Notes: generated by a model from the letters alone, not told the origin. A DNA stretch of 64,000 nucleotides from Paraburkholderia panacisoli (GCF_008369935.1 NZ_VTUZ01000012.1:1-64000); one strand, 5' to 3'; shown: positions 1-8,718, numbered from the stretch's first letter. Numbers and translations: made by a program.

Positions 1-528
1 GGCCGCAAGGTGTACCCGGGCTTTTTGCAGCACACCGGTTTTGTCGCGATGAATCCGGAACGTCATGCGGCCTCGCACTGGGACTTCTACCAGAGCCTGC
101 TGCGCGGCGACGAAGAAGATGCGGAAGCGCATCGCAGCTTCTACGACGAGTACAACGCGGTGCTCGACATGGACGCGGAGTATTACCTCGACACGATCCG
201 CGTGGTGTTCCAGGAGTTCCGTCTCGCCGAAGGCACGTGGGACGTCGCCGGCGAGCGGGTGAAGCCGCAGGACATCACGCACACCGCGCTGTTCACGATT
301 GAAGGCGAACTGGACGATATCTCCGGCGACGGTCAGACCTTTGCGGCGCACGAGTTGTGCATCGGCATTCCGGAGGACAACAAGCGCCACTTCACCGCGG
401 AAAAATGCGGCCACTATGGCATCTTCTCGGGACGGCGCTGGCGCACCATCATCTATCCGCAGTTGCGCGACTTCATCCTCGAGCACAACAAGGCGCCGAA
501 GGTGGTGAAGGAAAAGGCTGAAGCCTGA
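1..528 (+). CDS. phaZ: Polyhydroxyalkanoate depolymerase, C-terminal part (5' end outside window)
   Basis: The reading frame is open from base 1, so the gene starts upstream; the GTG at base 10 is an internal codon. The visible ~175 residues match the C-terminal domain of intracellular PHB depolymerases, which mobilise stored poly-3-hydroxybutyrate granules in the cytoplasm. The ELDDISG stretch (codons near base 313) and the GHYGIFSGRRW stretch (His codon at base 412) are where this family places the Asp and His of its Cys-Asp-His triad; the nucleophile lies in the missing part. The gene ends in a Lys/Glu-rich tail and is followed by a terminator hairpin. Family assignment is firm; the exact substrate chain length is inferred. 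Confidence 0.88.
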   Translation, partial: GRKVYPGFLQHTGFVAMNPERHAASHWDFYQSLLRGDEEDAEAHRSFYDEYNAVLDMDAEYYLDTIRVVFQEFRLAEGTWDVAGERVKPQDITHTALFTIEGELDDISGDGQTFAAHELCIGIPEDNKRHFTAEKCGHYGIFSGRRWRTIIYPQLRDFILEHNKAPKVVKEKAEA

Positions 529-552
529 TCTGATCACCGCGCGCGCATGACC

Positions 553-578
553 ACAACGGCCTCTCTGGAGGCCGTTGT
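553..578. terminator. Intrinsic terminator hairpin between phaZ and a convergent tetR gene
   Basis: A perfect 11-bp inverted repeat (553-563 and 568-578) with a TCTG loop, followed by a short T-rich run. It lies between two convergent genes and could serve both. Confidence 0.75.
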
Positions 579-665
579 CGTTTGCGGATCAGGTCTGGTT
601 TTGATGCGTGCTCTGCATGCGTGTTGGTGAACGGCGCCAGTTTGCAACGCGCCCACGCCGCCCGC

Positions 666-1298
666 CTACTTGCGCAACAGATACGCGAGCAGCAGTTCGG
701 TGTTCATCTGAATCAGTTCACTGCGTTCGCCGGCGCTGCTGAAATCGCGGCCGAGCGTCGCTTCGAGCGTGAAACGGTTCGACACGATGTAGTACCCCAT
801 TCCCGAGAGCGTCACGTAAAAGCGCAACGGATCGATGTTGGTGCGAAACAGCCCCGCGCGCTGTCCGCGTTCGAGAATCCCGCCGAGCGTGGCGACGATC
901 GGCGAGATCATTTCGCGGATACGCGTCGACTTCTGCATGTAGCGTGCTTCATGCAGGTTCTCGTTGTTGATCAGACGCAGCAGTTCGGGATGATCGCGGT
1001 AGTAATCCCAAACAAAATGCGCGAGACGCGTAACGGCCTCGACCGGCGCGATGCCATTCAGTTCGAGCGTGCGTTCCGCTTCGTTGAGCGCGCTGAATGC
1101 GTGCTCGAGTACCGCAGTGAATAGCTGCTCCTTGCTACCGAAGTAGTAGTAGAGCATGCGTTCATTGGTTTCCGCGCGGCGGGCAATCTGATCGACACGT
1201 GCGCCGAATAGCCCACCATTTGCAAACTCTTCCGCCGCCGCAAGCAGAATGCGGCGCCTCGTGCCTTCAGGATCTCTTTTGATTTTCGGCTGATTCAT
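666..1298 (-). CDS. TetR/AcrR-family transcriptional regulator
   Basis: A 210-residue one-component repressor. The N-terminal helix-turn-helix (about residues 14-60) shows the typical ILLAAAEEF start, the IARRAETNERMLYYYF recognition region and GSKEQL after it. The C-terminal half resembles ligand domains of the TetR_C type that follow such heads. I chose the ATG at 1298 (MNQPKIKRDPEG) because the family head begins there; the open frame upstream to 1364 is Arg-rich and unlike the family. It is divergent from rnfB, but no obvious effector gene adjoins it, so its ligand and targets are unknown. Confidence 0.85.
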   Translation of the reverse strand: MNQPKIKRDPEGTRRRILLAAAEEFANGGLFGARVDQIARRAETNERMLYYYFGSKEQLFTAVLEHAFSALNEAERTLELNGIAPVEAVTRLAHFVWDYYRDHPELLRLINNENLHEARYMQKSTRIREMISPIVATLGGILERGQRAGLFRTNIDPLRFYVTLSGMGYYIVSNRFTLEATLGRDFSSAGERSELIQMNTELLLAYLLRK

Positions 1299-1534
1299 GG
1301 TGGCATCGTCTTCGTGAGCCGCGTTATCCGGATCGCGCCGCCGGCCTCTCCTCGGGCCTTGCACCGACAGCGCTGAACGGGCGCGCCATGGTTGGGGGAC
1401 ACCCTTTTCTGCGGTCCTTCGAAAAAGCGCTTCGATTATGGCACATGGATTGCGGATGGCAATTGGGGAAATCGGCGATAATGTGGCATTTAGTTCAAGC
1501 TGTGCGGCCGCAAGGCAAGCCCCCCGTCGTGACC

Positions 1535-2353
1535 GTGACAGACATCAAAATACTGGCAGATCGCATCGAAGATCTGCTGCCCCAAACGCAATGCACCAAA
1601 TGCGGTTACCCCGCATGCCGTCCTTATGCCGAAGCCGTCGCGAACGGCGAAGCCAATTACAACCAATGCCCGCCGGGTGGTGCCGAAGGTATCGCACGGC
1701 TCGCCGCGCTGCTCGGCAAACCGGTCATTCCGCTGAATTCCGCCAACGGCGTCGAACGGCCGCGTCCTTTGGCGGTTATCGACGAACAGATTTGCATCGG
1801 CTGCACGTTGTGCATGCAAGCGTGTCCGGTCGATGCAATAGTTGGCGCACCGAAACAGATGCACACCGTGATCGCCGAACTCTGCACCGGCTGCGATTTG
1901 TGCGTGCCGCCCTGTCCGGTCGACTGCATTTCGATGCCGCCGGTCACGGGCGACGCAACCGGCTGGGACGCATGGAGCCAGAGCCAGGCCGACGCCGCGC
2001 GCGCGCGCCATGACCGGCGCGAAGCGCGCCTCGCGCGTGAACGCGAAGCGGCCGAAGCGCGCGCCGCGGCGCGGCGATCGGTTGGTGGCACTGTCGCTGC
2101 GGCGAGCCAAGCGGCGCAAACGGATGCCGCGCCGGCTACCGAAGATGCCGAAGCGAAGAAGCGCGCGATTATCCAGGCCGCGCTCGAACGCGCTCGCAAG
2201 AAGAAAGAAGAGTTGGCCGCCAAAGGCGAGGGCCCGTTGAACACCGAGCGTGTCAGCGCCGACGTGCAGGCGCAGATCGACGCCGCCGAAGCACGCCGCC
2301 GCCGTCTCGGACTGACCGGCGACGACAACGACAGTTCGTCCACACCTCGCTAA
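1535..2353 (+). CDS. rnfB: RnfB-like iron-sulfur electron-transfer protein (solitary)
   Basis: About 272 residues with three Fe-S sites: a Cys-x2-Cys-x4-Cys-x16-Cys cluster (Cys20, 23, 28, 45, as in RnfB/RsxB) and two ferredoxin motifs, CIGCTLCMQACP (Cys87-97) and CTGCDLCVPPCP (Cys117-127). Residues ~150-272 are an Ala/Arg/Glu-rich, probably helical tail. In Rnf/Rsx complexes RnfB passes electrons between ferredoxin/NAD and the membrane complex. Here the N-terminal membrane anchor of the classical protein is not evident and no rnfACDGE genes are nearby, so the partner is unknown. The start is uncertain: GTG 1535 (or 1529) fits the family; ATG 1481 has a GGGGAA 10 bp upstream but adds non-conserved residues. 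nth follows 29 bp downstream. Confidence 0.85.
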   Translation: MTDIKILADRIEDLLPQTQCTKCGYPACRPYAEAVANGEANYNQCPPGGAEGIARLAALLGKPVIPLNSANGVERPRPLAVIDEQICIGCTLCMQACPVDAIVGAPKQMHTVIAELCTGCDLCVPPCPVDCISMPPVTGDATGWDAWSQSQADAARARHDRREARLAREREAAEARAAARRSVGGTVAAASQAAQTDAAPATEDAEAKKRAIIQAALERARKKKEELAAKGEGPLNTERVSADVQAQIDAAEARRRRLGLTGDDNDSSSTPR

Positions 2354-2382
2354 GCGCAACCGCACGCAACCGCACGCTCCGC

Positions 2383-3027
2383 ATGAACGCGAACAAACGC
2401 CGCGCCATCTACGAAACGCTCCAGAGTCTGAATCCGCATCCGACGACCGAGCTCGAGTACACGACACCGTTCGAACTGCTGATCGCCGTGCTGTTGTCCG
2501 CGCAAGCCACGGACGTGTCGGTCAACAAGGCAATGCGCAAGATGTTCCCGGTCGCAAACACGCCGCAGCAGGTGTTCGATCTCGGCGAAGAAGGTGTGGC
2601 CGGCTACATCAAGACGATCGGCCTTTACCGGACCAAGGCGAAGAACGTCATCGCGACCTGCCGCATTCTGCTCGACCAGTACGGCGGAGACGTGCCCGAG
2701 GACCGTGAAGCGCTCGAAAGCCTGCCGGGGGTCGGCCGCAAGACGGCCAACGTGATCCTGAACACGGCGTTCGGTCATCCGACCATCGCGGTGGACACGC
2801 ACATCTTTCGGGTTGCCAATCGAACCGGGCTCGCGCCCGGCAAGGACGTTCGCGCGGTCGAAGCGGCGCTGGAGAAATTCACACCGCCCGAGTTCAGGCA
2901 GGATGCGCACCACTGGCTGATTCTGCACGGCCGCTATGTCTGCAAGGCGCGCCGGCCCGAGTGCTGGCATTGCGTAATCGAACCGCTGTGCGAATTCCGG
3001 CCGAAGACGCCGCCGCCGGATCTCTGA
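2383..3027 (+). CDS. nth: Endonuclease III (DNA glycosylase/AP lyase)
   Basis: A 214-residue base-excision-repair enzyme that removes oxidised pyrimidines and cleaves the AP site by beta-elimination. All key residues sit at the same numbers as in E. coli Nth: catalytic Lys120 in the helix-hairpin-helix LPGVGRKTA, Asp138 in VDTH, and the [4Fe-4S] ligands Cys187, 194, 197 and 203. The full-length match supports the ATG at 2383. It lies 29 bp after rnfB, echoing the rsx-nth order of gammaproteobacteria, and is probably co-transcribed with it. Confidence 0.97.
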   Translation: MNANKRRAIYETLQSLNPHPTTELEYTTPFELLIAVLLSAQATDVSVNKAMRKMFPVANTPQQVFDLGEEGVAGYIKTIGLYRTKAKNVIATCRILLDQYGGDVPEDREALESLPGVGRKTANVILNTAFGHPTIAVDTHIFRVANRTGLAPGKDVRAVEAALEKFTPPEFRQDAHHWLILHGRYVCKARRPECWHCVIEPLCEFRPKTPPPDL

Positions 3028-3121
3028 GCGCGCGGGCCGCCAGCAGGCCGCGCGGCCCCGGCGTAAAATGCTGGCCTGCGCGCTTGCCTCGCACGTCCCT
3101 TTCCAACGCACCGGTTCCACG

Positions 3122-3556
3122 ATGTTCAATCCCAGCCGCGACGAAGTCCGTCTTTTTTTCACCGACACCTGGCGCAAGCAGCGTCAAGGCGAGATTCTCA
3201 CGCCGCTAGAGGCGATCGCCGCCGACTGGATCGTCGAGCATCCCGAATATCATGCCGACCTGAGCGATACCGACGCCGCCAAGGCACAGGACTACTCGCC
3301 CGAGCGCGGGCAGACTAATCCGTTCCTGCATCTGTCGATGCATCTGGCGATCAGCGAACAGTTGTCGATCGACCAGCCGCCCGGCATTCGCGCAGCACAC
3401 GAGCGACTTGCCGCCCGACTCGGCTCGACGCACGAAGCGCAGCACGCGATCATGGACTGCCTCGGCGAAACCATCTGGGAAGCGCAGCGCACCGGCACGC
3501 CGCCGGACACAGATGCGTATTTGCAGCGGATCGAGCGGCGCGCCACGCGCGATTGA
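3122..3556 (+). CDS. DUF1841 family protein
   Basis: A 144-residue soluble protein of unknown function, typical of betaproteobacteria. The start MFNPSRDEVRLFF is the usual beginning of the family; the in-frame ATG at 3068 would add unrelated residues. Visible conserved features are the HPEYH motif near residue 40, the NPFLHLSMHLAI helix, and a C-terminal region with HAIMDCLGETIWEAQR. The His-rich helices suggest a metal- or ligand-binding helical bundle, but this is inference. It follows nth by 94 bp in the same direction. Confidence 0.85.
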   Translation: MFNPSRDEVRLFFTDTWRKQRQGEILTPLEAIAADWIVEHPEYHADLSDTDAAKAQDYSPERGQTNPFLHLSMHLAISEQLSIDQPPGIRAAHERLAARLGSTHEAQHAIMDCLGETIWEAQRTGTPPDTDAYLQRIERRATRD

Positions 3557-3640
3557 GGGTTGGGCCGCGGCCCGCCCGCAAGCGCGTCGCCCATAGCGGA
3601 TTACCCCTAATCGGCTGAACCCAAAGCGGCCCGCCCAAAA

Positions 3641-3666
3641 CAAAACACCCCGCCGAGGCAGGGTGT
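3641..3666 (-). terminator. Rho-independent terminator of the cytochrome c operon
   Basis: On the minus strand a 10-bp stem (3657-3666 with 3645-3654, one G:U pair) is followed by TTTTGTTTTG. It is 29 bp after the stop of the minus-strand cytochrome gene. Confidence 0.75.
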
Positions 3667-3694
3667 CATTCAATTCAATCCGGGTGCGGCGTGT

Positions 3695-4078
3695 TTACTT
3701 CTTCTGCACCAGGTCGCCGCTCAGCGATTCGACATAAGCCGCGATGTCTTTCATATCACTTTGTGACAGGCTCTGCACCTGCGCCTGCATGATCGGGTTG
3801 TTGCGGCCGAGGTGCGGGTTGCCGACGCCCATCTGGTACTGGCGCAGCGCCCAGTAGATGTAGTCGGCGTGCTGACCGGCGAGCTTCGGATACTCCGGGA
3901 CCACCGGCTTGTTCAGGTTCACGCCGTGACAGGCCGCGCAGTTGTGGCTGTCGGCCAGCACCTTGCCGTTGCCGGCGTCGGCGGCGTGCGCGACATTCGC
4001 TGCGACCAGACCGATCACTGCCGCCGACGCGCATGCAGCCTTGAACACCGTGTGGAGTGTCTGTTGGGGCTTAATCAT
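3695..4078 (-). CDS. Periplasmic class I cytochrome c (c553/c4-like)
   Basis: A 127-residue exported mono-heme cytochrome. Residues 1-33 form a signal peptide ending near AHA|ADAG; the heme attachment motif is CAACH at 47-51, and Met97 in NNPIMQAQ is the likely sixth ligand. The tail DIAAYVESLSG is typical of the c553 fold. It should carry electrons in the periplasm, for example toward a terminal oxidase; the partner is not in the window. The ATG at 4078 is preceded by an AGGAGA ribosome site. It is the second gene of a two-cytochrome operon, 47 bp after 4126-4494. Confidence 0.9.
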   Translation of the reverse strand: MIKPQQTLHTVFKAACASAAVIGLVAANVAHAADAGNGKVLADSHNCAACHGVNLNKPVVPEYPKLAGQHADYIYWALRQYQMGVGNPHLGRNNPIMQAQVQSLSQSDMKDIAAYVESLSGDLVQKK

Positions 4079-4125
4079 GAATTCTCCTATCCCGCGAATA
4101 TTGATAGCCGGGTGACCGACGCCGA

Positions 4126-4494
4126 TCACTTGTCGGGATTGCTTTTCGAAGAGGAATTTTGCGCCGCGTAGTAGGCAGCGATGTCGGCGATGTCCTGGTC
4201 CGACAGCGAGACGGCGATGGCATGCATCGTATCGAAATGGCGGTCGCCCTTCTTGTAGCCGCGCAGGGCATTTTCCAGGTACGTCTGATTCTGGCCGCCA
4301 AGCATCGGCACGCGATAGACCTCGGGGTAAGCCGTGCGGTACTCAGGGATGCCGTGGCAGCCAATACACATCGCGACCTTGTCCTGGCCCGCCTTGGCGT
4401 TGCCGACGACATCCGCTGCCTGCGCGCTGGCCGCAAAGCCCGCGAGCACCGACAGCGCTGCGATCACGACATGTTTGCCGACGAATTTATTCAT
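4126..4494 (-). CDS. Periplasmic class I cytochrome c
   Basis: A 122-residue mono-heme cytochrome and first gene of the pair. The signal peptide ends near ASAQA|ADVV (residue 27); the heme motif is CIGCH at 43-47 and the likely axial Met is Met90 in DTMHAIA. Similarity to its neighbour in layout (heme motif, GGQ/AGQ segment, DIAAY tail) suggests an old duplication or a split di-heme c4-type protein. The start at 4494 (MNKFVGKH) puts the signal peptide at the N-terminus; the frame continues to 4530 without a better site. Confidence 0.9.
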   Translation of the reverse strand: MNKFVGKHVVIAALSVLAGFAASAQAADVVGNAKAGQDKVAMCIGCHGIPEYRTAYPEVYRVPMLGGQNQTYLENALRGYKKGDRHFDTMHAIAVSLSDQDIADIAAYYAAQNSSSKSNPDK

Positions 4495-4977
4495 AGCAGG
4501 TAACCTGGCTTGAGGGGAACGGGCGCCCAAAAAGGCAACGGCCCGCGCCGTTCTTCTTATAGGGTAGCCACGCAGGCCAAAAAAATCGGGCTAATTGTAC
4601 CGCGACGCCGCGCCGAACGTCCACAGCGCGGGGCCGGGGGCCAACCCGCCGACTGCAAAGCCACGGCCCGCGCCGCTCTACTGCTGCACGGCCGCCGCGC
4701 AAGGCCTGGCCGAGGCCCGGGCGCCCGGGCCGCAAAGCCCGACTCCGGCTCCGACACGACGCGGCAAGCACGGCGCGAGCAAGCGCCGGGCGCACCATGC
4801 GAACACCCGACGGGCACACCACCCGCTCGTGCGCACCACCTGCAACCCAATGCGACACACGCGCTCGCCGTGCGTCAACCCGGGCGACATCGCGGCTCAC
4901 ACCATACGCCAGCCGGTTTCAGGCCAACAGGCCTTCTGACTTATACTGGGTTTTTTCCCGAACACGAGCACCTCGCC
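4495..4977. other. Divergent intergenic region between cytochrome operon and moxR
   Basis: 483 bp of very GC-rich DNA without a convincing gene. It holds the cytochrome promoter candidate (4594-4623) and, on the plus strand, a TATACT box (4942-4947) 30 bp before the moxR start, with only a weak -35 (TTCAGG, 18 bp upstream). The open frame that extends upstream of the moxR ATG here is Arg/Ala/Pro-rich and does not look like protein. Confidence 0.5.
4594..4623 (-). promoter_or_regulatory. Candidate sigma-70 promoter for the cytochrome operon
   Basis: On the minus strand TGGACG (4618-4623) and TACAAT (4594-4599) are 18 bp apart, about 100 bp upstream of the start at 4494. The -35 is imperfect (4 of 6). 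Sequence match only. Confidence 0.35.
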
Positions 4978-5820
4978 ATGCGTTTCGAAGGCTCATCGCA
5001 GTACGTCGCCACCGACGACCTCAAACTCGCGGTCAACGCCGCGATGACGCTCAAGCGTCCCTTGCTGATCAAGGGCGAACCGGGCACGGGCAAGACCATG
5101 CTCGCCGAAGAGGTCGCCGCGGCGCTCGACATGCCGCTCCTGCAGTGGCATATCAAGTCCACCACCAAGGCCCAGCAGGGTCTGTACGAATACGACGCCG
5201 TCTCGCGGCTGCGCGATTCGCAGCTCGGCGACGAGCGCGTCAAGGAAATCCGCAACTACATCGTCAAGGGCGTGCTGTGGCAGGCCTTCGAGTCGGACCA
5301 GCAAACCGTGCTGCTGATCGACGAGATCGACAAGGCCGACATCGAATTCCCGAACGACCTGCTGCGCGAACTCGACCGCATGGAGTTCTACGTGTATGAG
5401 ACCCACGAGCTGGTGCGCGCCAAACAACGCCCGCTCGTGATCATCACGTCGAATAACGAGAAGGAGCTGCCCGACGCGTTCCTGCGCCGCTGCTTTTTCC
5501 ACTACATCAAGTTTCCCGACCCGGTCACGATGCAGCAGATCGTCGAGGTGCACTACCCCGGCATCAAGAAGGAACTGCTCGCCGCGGCGATGCAGAGCTT
5601 CTTCGAACTGCGCAACGTCGCGGGGTTGAAGAAGAAGCCGTCCACCTCGGAGCTGCTCGACTGGCTCAAGCTGCTGCTCGCCGAAGACATTCCGCCCGAT
5701 GCGCTGCGCTCGTCGGATCAGAAGCAGATCATTCCGCCGCTGCACGGCGCGCTGCTGAAGAACGAGCAGGACGTGAGCCTGTTCGAGCGGCTGATCTTCA
5801 TGAACCGCAACAACCGTTGA
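4978..5820 (+). CDS. MoxR-family AAA+ ATPase
   Basis: A 280-residue AAA+ ATPase with Walker A GEPGTGKT (33-40), Walker B VLLIDEID (111-118) and the sensor-1 Asn in IITSNNEKELPD. MoxR proteins act as chaperones that, with a VWA-domain partner, insert metals or mature enzyme complexes. The start MRFEGSSQYVATDDL is the conserved beginning; the frame is open upstream to 4510 but its composition is not protein-like. The VWA partner gene follows 115 bp downstream, the classical arrangement. The client enzyme is not apparent; CoxE-type partners are linked elsewhere to molybdenum/copper hydroxylases, none of which is present here. Confidence 0.93.
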   Translation: MRFEGSSQYVATDDLKLAVNAAMTLKRPLLIKGEPGTGKTMLAEEVAAALDMPLLQWHIKSTTKAQQGLYEYDAVSRLRDSQLGDERVKEIRNYIVKGVLWQAFESDQQTVLLIDEIDKADIEFPNDLLRELDRMEFYVYETHELVRAKQRPLVIITSNNEKELPDAFLRRCFFHYIKFPDPVTMQQIVEVHYPGIKKELLAAAMQSFFELRNVAGLKKKPSTSELLDWLKLLLAEDIPPDALRSSDQKQIIPPLHGALLKNEQDVSLFERLIFMNRNNR

Positions 5821-5935
5821 GCGACTGCTGAGCGGCGGTCGAGTCGCAGCCCGAGTCACAGCTCGGCTCCCCCGCGGCCTCGCACGCCGCACCGACCATT
5901 CGCCGCTGCAGCAAGTCTCCTGGATAGGACACAGC

Positions 5936-7111
5936 ATGCTGATCGACTTCTTCTACTCGCTGCGCGCCGCCAAACTGCCGGTGTCGGTGAAGGAATACCT
6001 GACGCTGCTCGAAGCGCTCAAGGCCAATGTGATCGCGCCGTCGCTCGACGAGTTCTACTATCTCGCGCGCATCACGCTGGTCAAGGACGAACAGTATTTC
6101 GACAAGTTCGACAAGGCGTTCGGCGCGTATTTCAACGGCGTCGCGGTAGCCTCGGAGCTGGCCTTCGACGTCCCGCTCGACTGGCTGAAGAAGAAGCTGC
6201 AGCGCGACCTGTCGCCGGAAGAAAAAGCGCAGATCGAAGCGATGGGCGGCCTCGACAAGCTGATGGAGCGCCTCAAGGAACTGTTCGACGAACAGAAGGG
6301 GCGCCACGAAGGCGGTAGCAAATGGATCGGCACGGGCGGCACGTCGCCGTTCGGCAATGGCGGCTACAACCCGGAAGGCGTGCGCATCGGCGGCGATGCC
6401 GCGGGCAACCGCACGGCCGTGAAGGTCTGGGAAGCGCGCGCATATCGCGACTACGACGACCAGGTGGAAATCGGCACGCGCAACATCAAGGTCGCGCTGC
6501 GCCGCCTGCGCCGCTTTGCGCGCGAAGGCGCCGCCGAAGAACTGGATCTGCCCGACACGATCCGCAGCACCGCCGCGAACGCTGGCTGGCTCGACCTGAA
6601 GATGGTGCCCGAGCGGCACAACAAGGTGAAAGTGCTGATGCTGCTCGACGTGGGCGGCTCGATGGACGACCATATCAAACGCACCGAAGAGCTGTTCTCC
6701 GCCGCGAAGGCCGAGTTCAAACATCTCGAGTTTTATTACTTCCACAACTGCGTATACGACTTCCTGTGGAAGAACAATCGCCGCCGTCACGCCGAGCGCA
6801 TGCCGACGTGGGACGTGCTGCACAAATTCGCGTCCGACTACAAGCTGATCTTCGTCGGCGACGCGACCATGAGCCCCTACGAAGTGCTGCAGCCGGGCGG
6901 CTCGGTCGAATACAACAACGCCGAAGCCGGCGCGGTGTGGCTGCGCCGTCTCGCGGATCACTTCCCGCATCACGCATGGCTCAATCCCGAACCGGAAGGT
7001 TTGTGGGCGTACCGGCAATCGGTCAGCGCGATCCGCGAAGTGCTCGGACACCGCATGTATCCGCTCACGCTCGCCGGGCTGGAGACCGCGATGCGCATGC
7101 TGAGCAAATGA
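5936..7111 (+). CDS. CoxE-like VWA-domain protein, partner of MoxR
   Basis: A 391-residue protein. Residues 1-125 are an alpha-helical head rich in charged residues; 127-158 are a Gly-rich linker; the C-terminal half is a von Willebrand A domain starting at VKVLMLLDVGGSMDDH (232-246). The MIDAS motif reads D238-x-G240-x-S242 where the canonical form is DxSxS, so metal binding may be altered. In family systems the VWA protein bridges the MoxR ATPase and its substrate. The ATG at 5936 has a TAGGA site 8 bp upstream. It is co-directional with the MoxR gene and probably co-transcribed. Confidence 0.9.
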   Translation: MLIDFFYSLRAAKLPVSVKEYLTLLEALKANVIAPSLDEFYYLARITLVKDEQYFDKFDKAFGAYFNGVAVASELAFDVPLDWLKKKLQRDLSPEEKAQIEAMGGLDKLMERLKELFDEQKGRHEGGSKWIGTGGTSPFGNGGYNPEGVRIGGDAAGNRTAVKVWEARAYRDYDDQVEIGTRNIKVALRRLRRFAREGAAEELDLPDTIRSTAANAGWLDLKMVPERHNKVKVLMLLDVGGSMDDHIKRTEELFSAAKAEFKHLEFYYFHNCVYDFLWKNNRRRHAERMPTWDVLHKFASDYKLIFVGDATMSPYEVLQPGGSVEYNNAEAGAVWLRRLADHFPHHAWLNPEPEGLWAYRQSVSAIREVLGHRMYPLTLAGLETAMRMLSK

Positions 7112-7184
7112 CACTGTCGTACCGTCGCCGGATTGCCGTGACGCCGCTGTCGAGCACTACCCTCAACTATAAGAAAGCATCTGC

Positions 7185-8405
7185 ATGAGTCCTTCTTCAT
7201 CGCCCGAGTTGTCCCCGGCCGCCATGCCACCCAGGCGCCTCAATCCGATCGCCGACACGTCGCTGTCCACCATCGTCGCCGGCTTCGTCGCGATGATGAC
7301 GGGCTACACCAGTTCGCTCGTGCTGATGTTCCAGGCGGGCCAGGCCGCGCATCTGAGCAGCGCGCAGATTTCGTCGTGGATCTGGGCGCTGTCGATCGGC
7401 ATGGCCGTATGCACGATCGGTCTGTCGCTGCGCTTTCGCGCGCCGATCGTGATCGCGTGGTCGACGCCCGGCGCGGCGCTGCTGGTGTCGTCGCTGCCGC
7501 ACGTGGCTTATGCGGAGGCGATCGGCGCGTTTATCGTCTGCGCGGCGCTGTTGACCGTGGTCGGTCTGACCGGGTGGTTCGACACGCTGATGAAGAAGAT
7601 CCCGGCCGGTATCGCGTCGGCCTTGCTGGCGGGCATCCTGTTCGAGATCGGCATCGAGATTTTCCGCGCCGCGCAGTTCCAGCCCGCGCTCGTGCTGACG
7701 ATGTTCTTCACCTATCTGATCGTCAAACGGCTCGCGCCGCGCTACGCGATCGTGACGACGCTGATCGTCGGCACGGCCGCCGCTGCCGGGCTCGGGCTGC
7801 TTGATTTCAGCCACTTTCGCGTCGCGCTCGCGCAGCCGGTGTTCACGATGCCGGCGTTCTCGGTGGCAGCCAGCGTGAGCATCGGAATTCCGCTGTTCGT
7901 CGTCGCGATGGCGTCGCAGAACGTCCCGGGCATCGCCGTGTTGCGCGCGGACGGTTACACCACGCCGTCCGCGCCGCTGATTTCGACGACCGGCATCGCG
8001 TCGCTGCTGCTCGCGCCGTTCGGCTCGCACGGCATCAATCTTGCGGCGATCACGGCGGCCATCTGCACCGGCCCCGAAGCGCACGAAAACCGCGACAGGC
8101 GCTACACCGCTGCGGTCTGGGGCGGCATTTTCTATCTGCTGGCGGGCGTTTTCGGCGCGACCATCGCGGCCTTGTTCGCGGCCCTGCCGAAGGCGCTGGT
8201 GGTCTCCGTCGCGGCGCTGGCGCTGTTCGCCTCGATCATGAGCGGCCTCGCCAACGCGATGCAGGACGTGAAGCAGCGCGAGGCGGCGCTGGTGACCTTC
8301 ATGGTGACGGCCTCCGGCCTGACGCTGCTGTCCATCGGCTCGGCATTCTGGGGGCTGATGGCGGGCGTGCTGACGCAACTGGTGCTGAACGCGCGGCGCG
8401 CGTGA
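7185..8405 (+). CDS. benE: BenE-type benzoate/H+ symporter family transporter
   Basis: A 406-residue integral membrane protein with about 12 hydrophobic segments. The family marks are MTGYTSSLVLMFQAG near residue 40, WSTPGAALLV near 92, and ASQNVPGIAVLRADGY near 242. BenE proteins are thought to import benzoate with a proton. No benzoate catabolic genes (benABCD, cat) are nearby, so the substrate here is uncertain. It starts 73 bp after the VWA gene; the two may be co-transcribed but the functional link is unclear. Confidence 0.85.
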   Translation: MSPSSSPELSPAAMPPRRLNPIADTSLSTIVAGFVAMMTGYTSSLVLMFQAGQAAHLSSAQISSWIWALSIGMAVCTIGLSLRFRAPIVIAWSTPGAALLVSSLPHVAYAEAIGAFIVCAALLTVVGLTGWFDTLMKKIPAGIASALLAGILFEIGIEIFRAAQFQPALVLTMFFTYLIVKRLAPRYAIVTTLIVGTAAAAGLGLLDFSHFRVALAQPVFTMPAFSVAASVSIGIPLFVVAMASQNVPGIAVLRADGYTTPSAPLISTTGIASLLLAPFGSHGINLAAITAAICTGPEAHENRDRRYTAAVWGGIFYLLAGVFGATIAALFAALPKALVVSVAALALFASIMSGLANAMQDVKQREAALVTFMVTASGLTLLSIGSAFWGLMAGVLTQLVLNARRA

Positions 8406-8718
8406 TGGGCTGATGGCGGGCGGTCGACGCGGCAACGCGACCGGCCTCGTGCGGACGGCCCGGCCGGCCCGCCCGCGGCGATCCGCACCGCGCGTCGTCA
8501 CCGCCCGAAATCCCCGTGAAAGGATCGGCGGGGCCAACTGTCATTACCGGATCAGGCGATCCGCCATAGAATAGAAGCATCCGGCAGCGTTGTCCGGCCA
8601 CATCGCGGGCGGCGCTGCAGCGTGACCCGCGGCCGCCGGCGCTGATTTCGTCCCGTCAGTCCGGCGGCGACCTCATTTCTCCTGAACCACGGCGCGCACG
8701 CGCCCTGAAGGCCCGAAC
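8406..8718 (+). other. Intergenic region upstream of tal
   Basis: 313 bp with no gene. It contains a small dyad GGATC-AGGC-GATCC around 8550 and the tal promoter candidate described separately. Confidence 0.5.
8544..8572 (+). promoter_or_regulatory. Candidate promoter of tal
   Basis: TTACCG (8544-8549) and TAGAAT (8567-8572) separated by 17 bp, about 146 bp before the tal start. The -10 is good, the -35 poor. Confidence 0.35.

Noticed and set aside
1476..1534. Upstream ATG (1481) as the rnfB start
   Set aside because: The GATAAT overlapping this ATG looks more like a -10, and family similarity begins at the later GTG. Not excluded.
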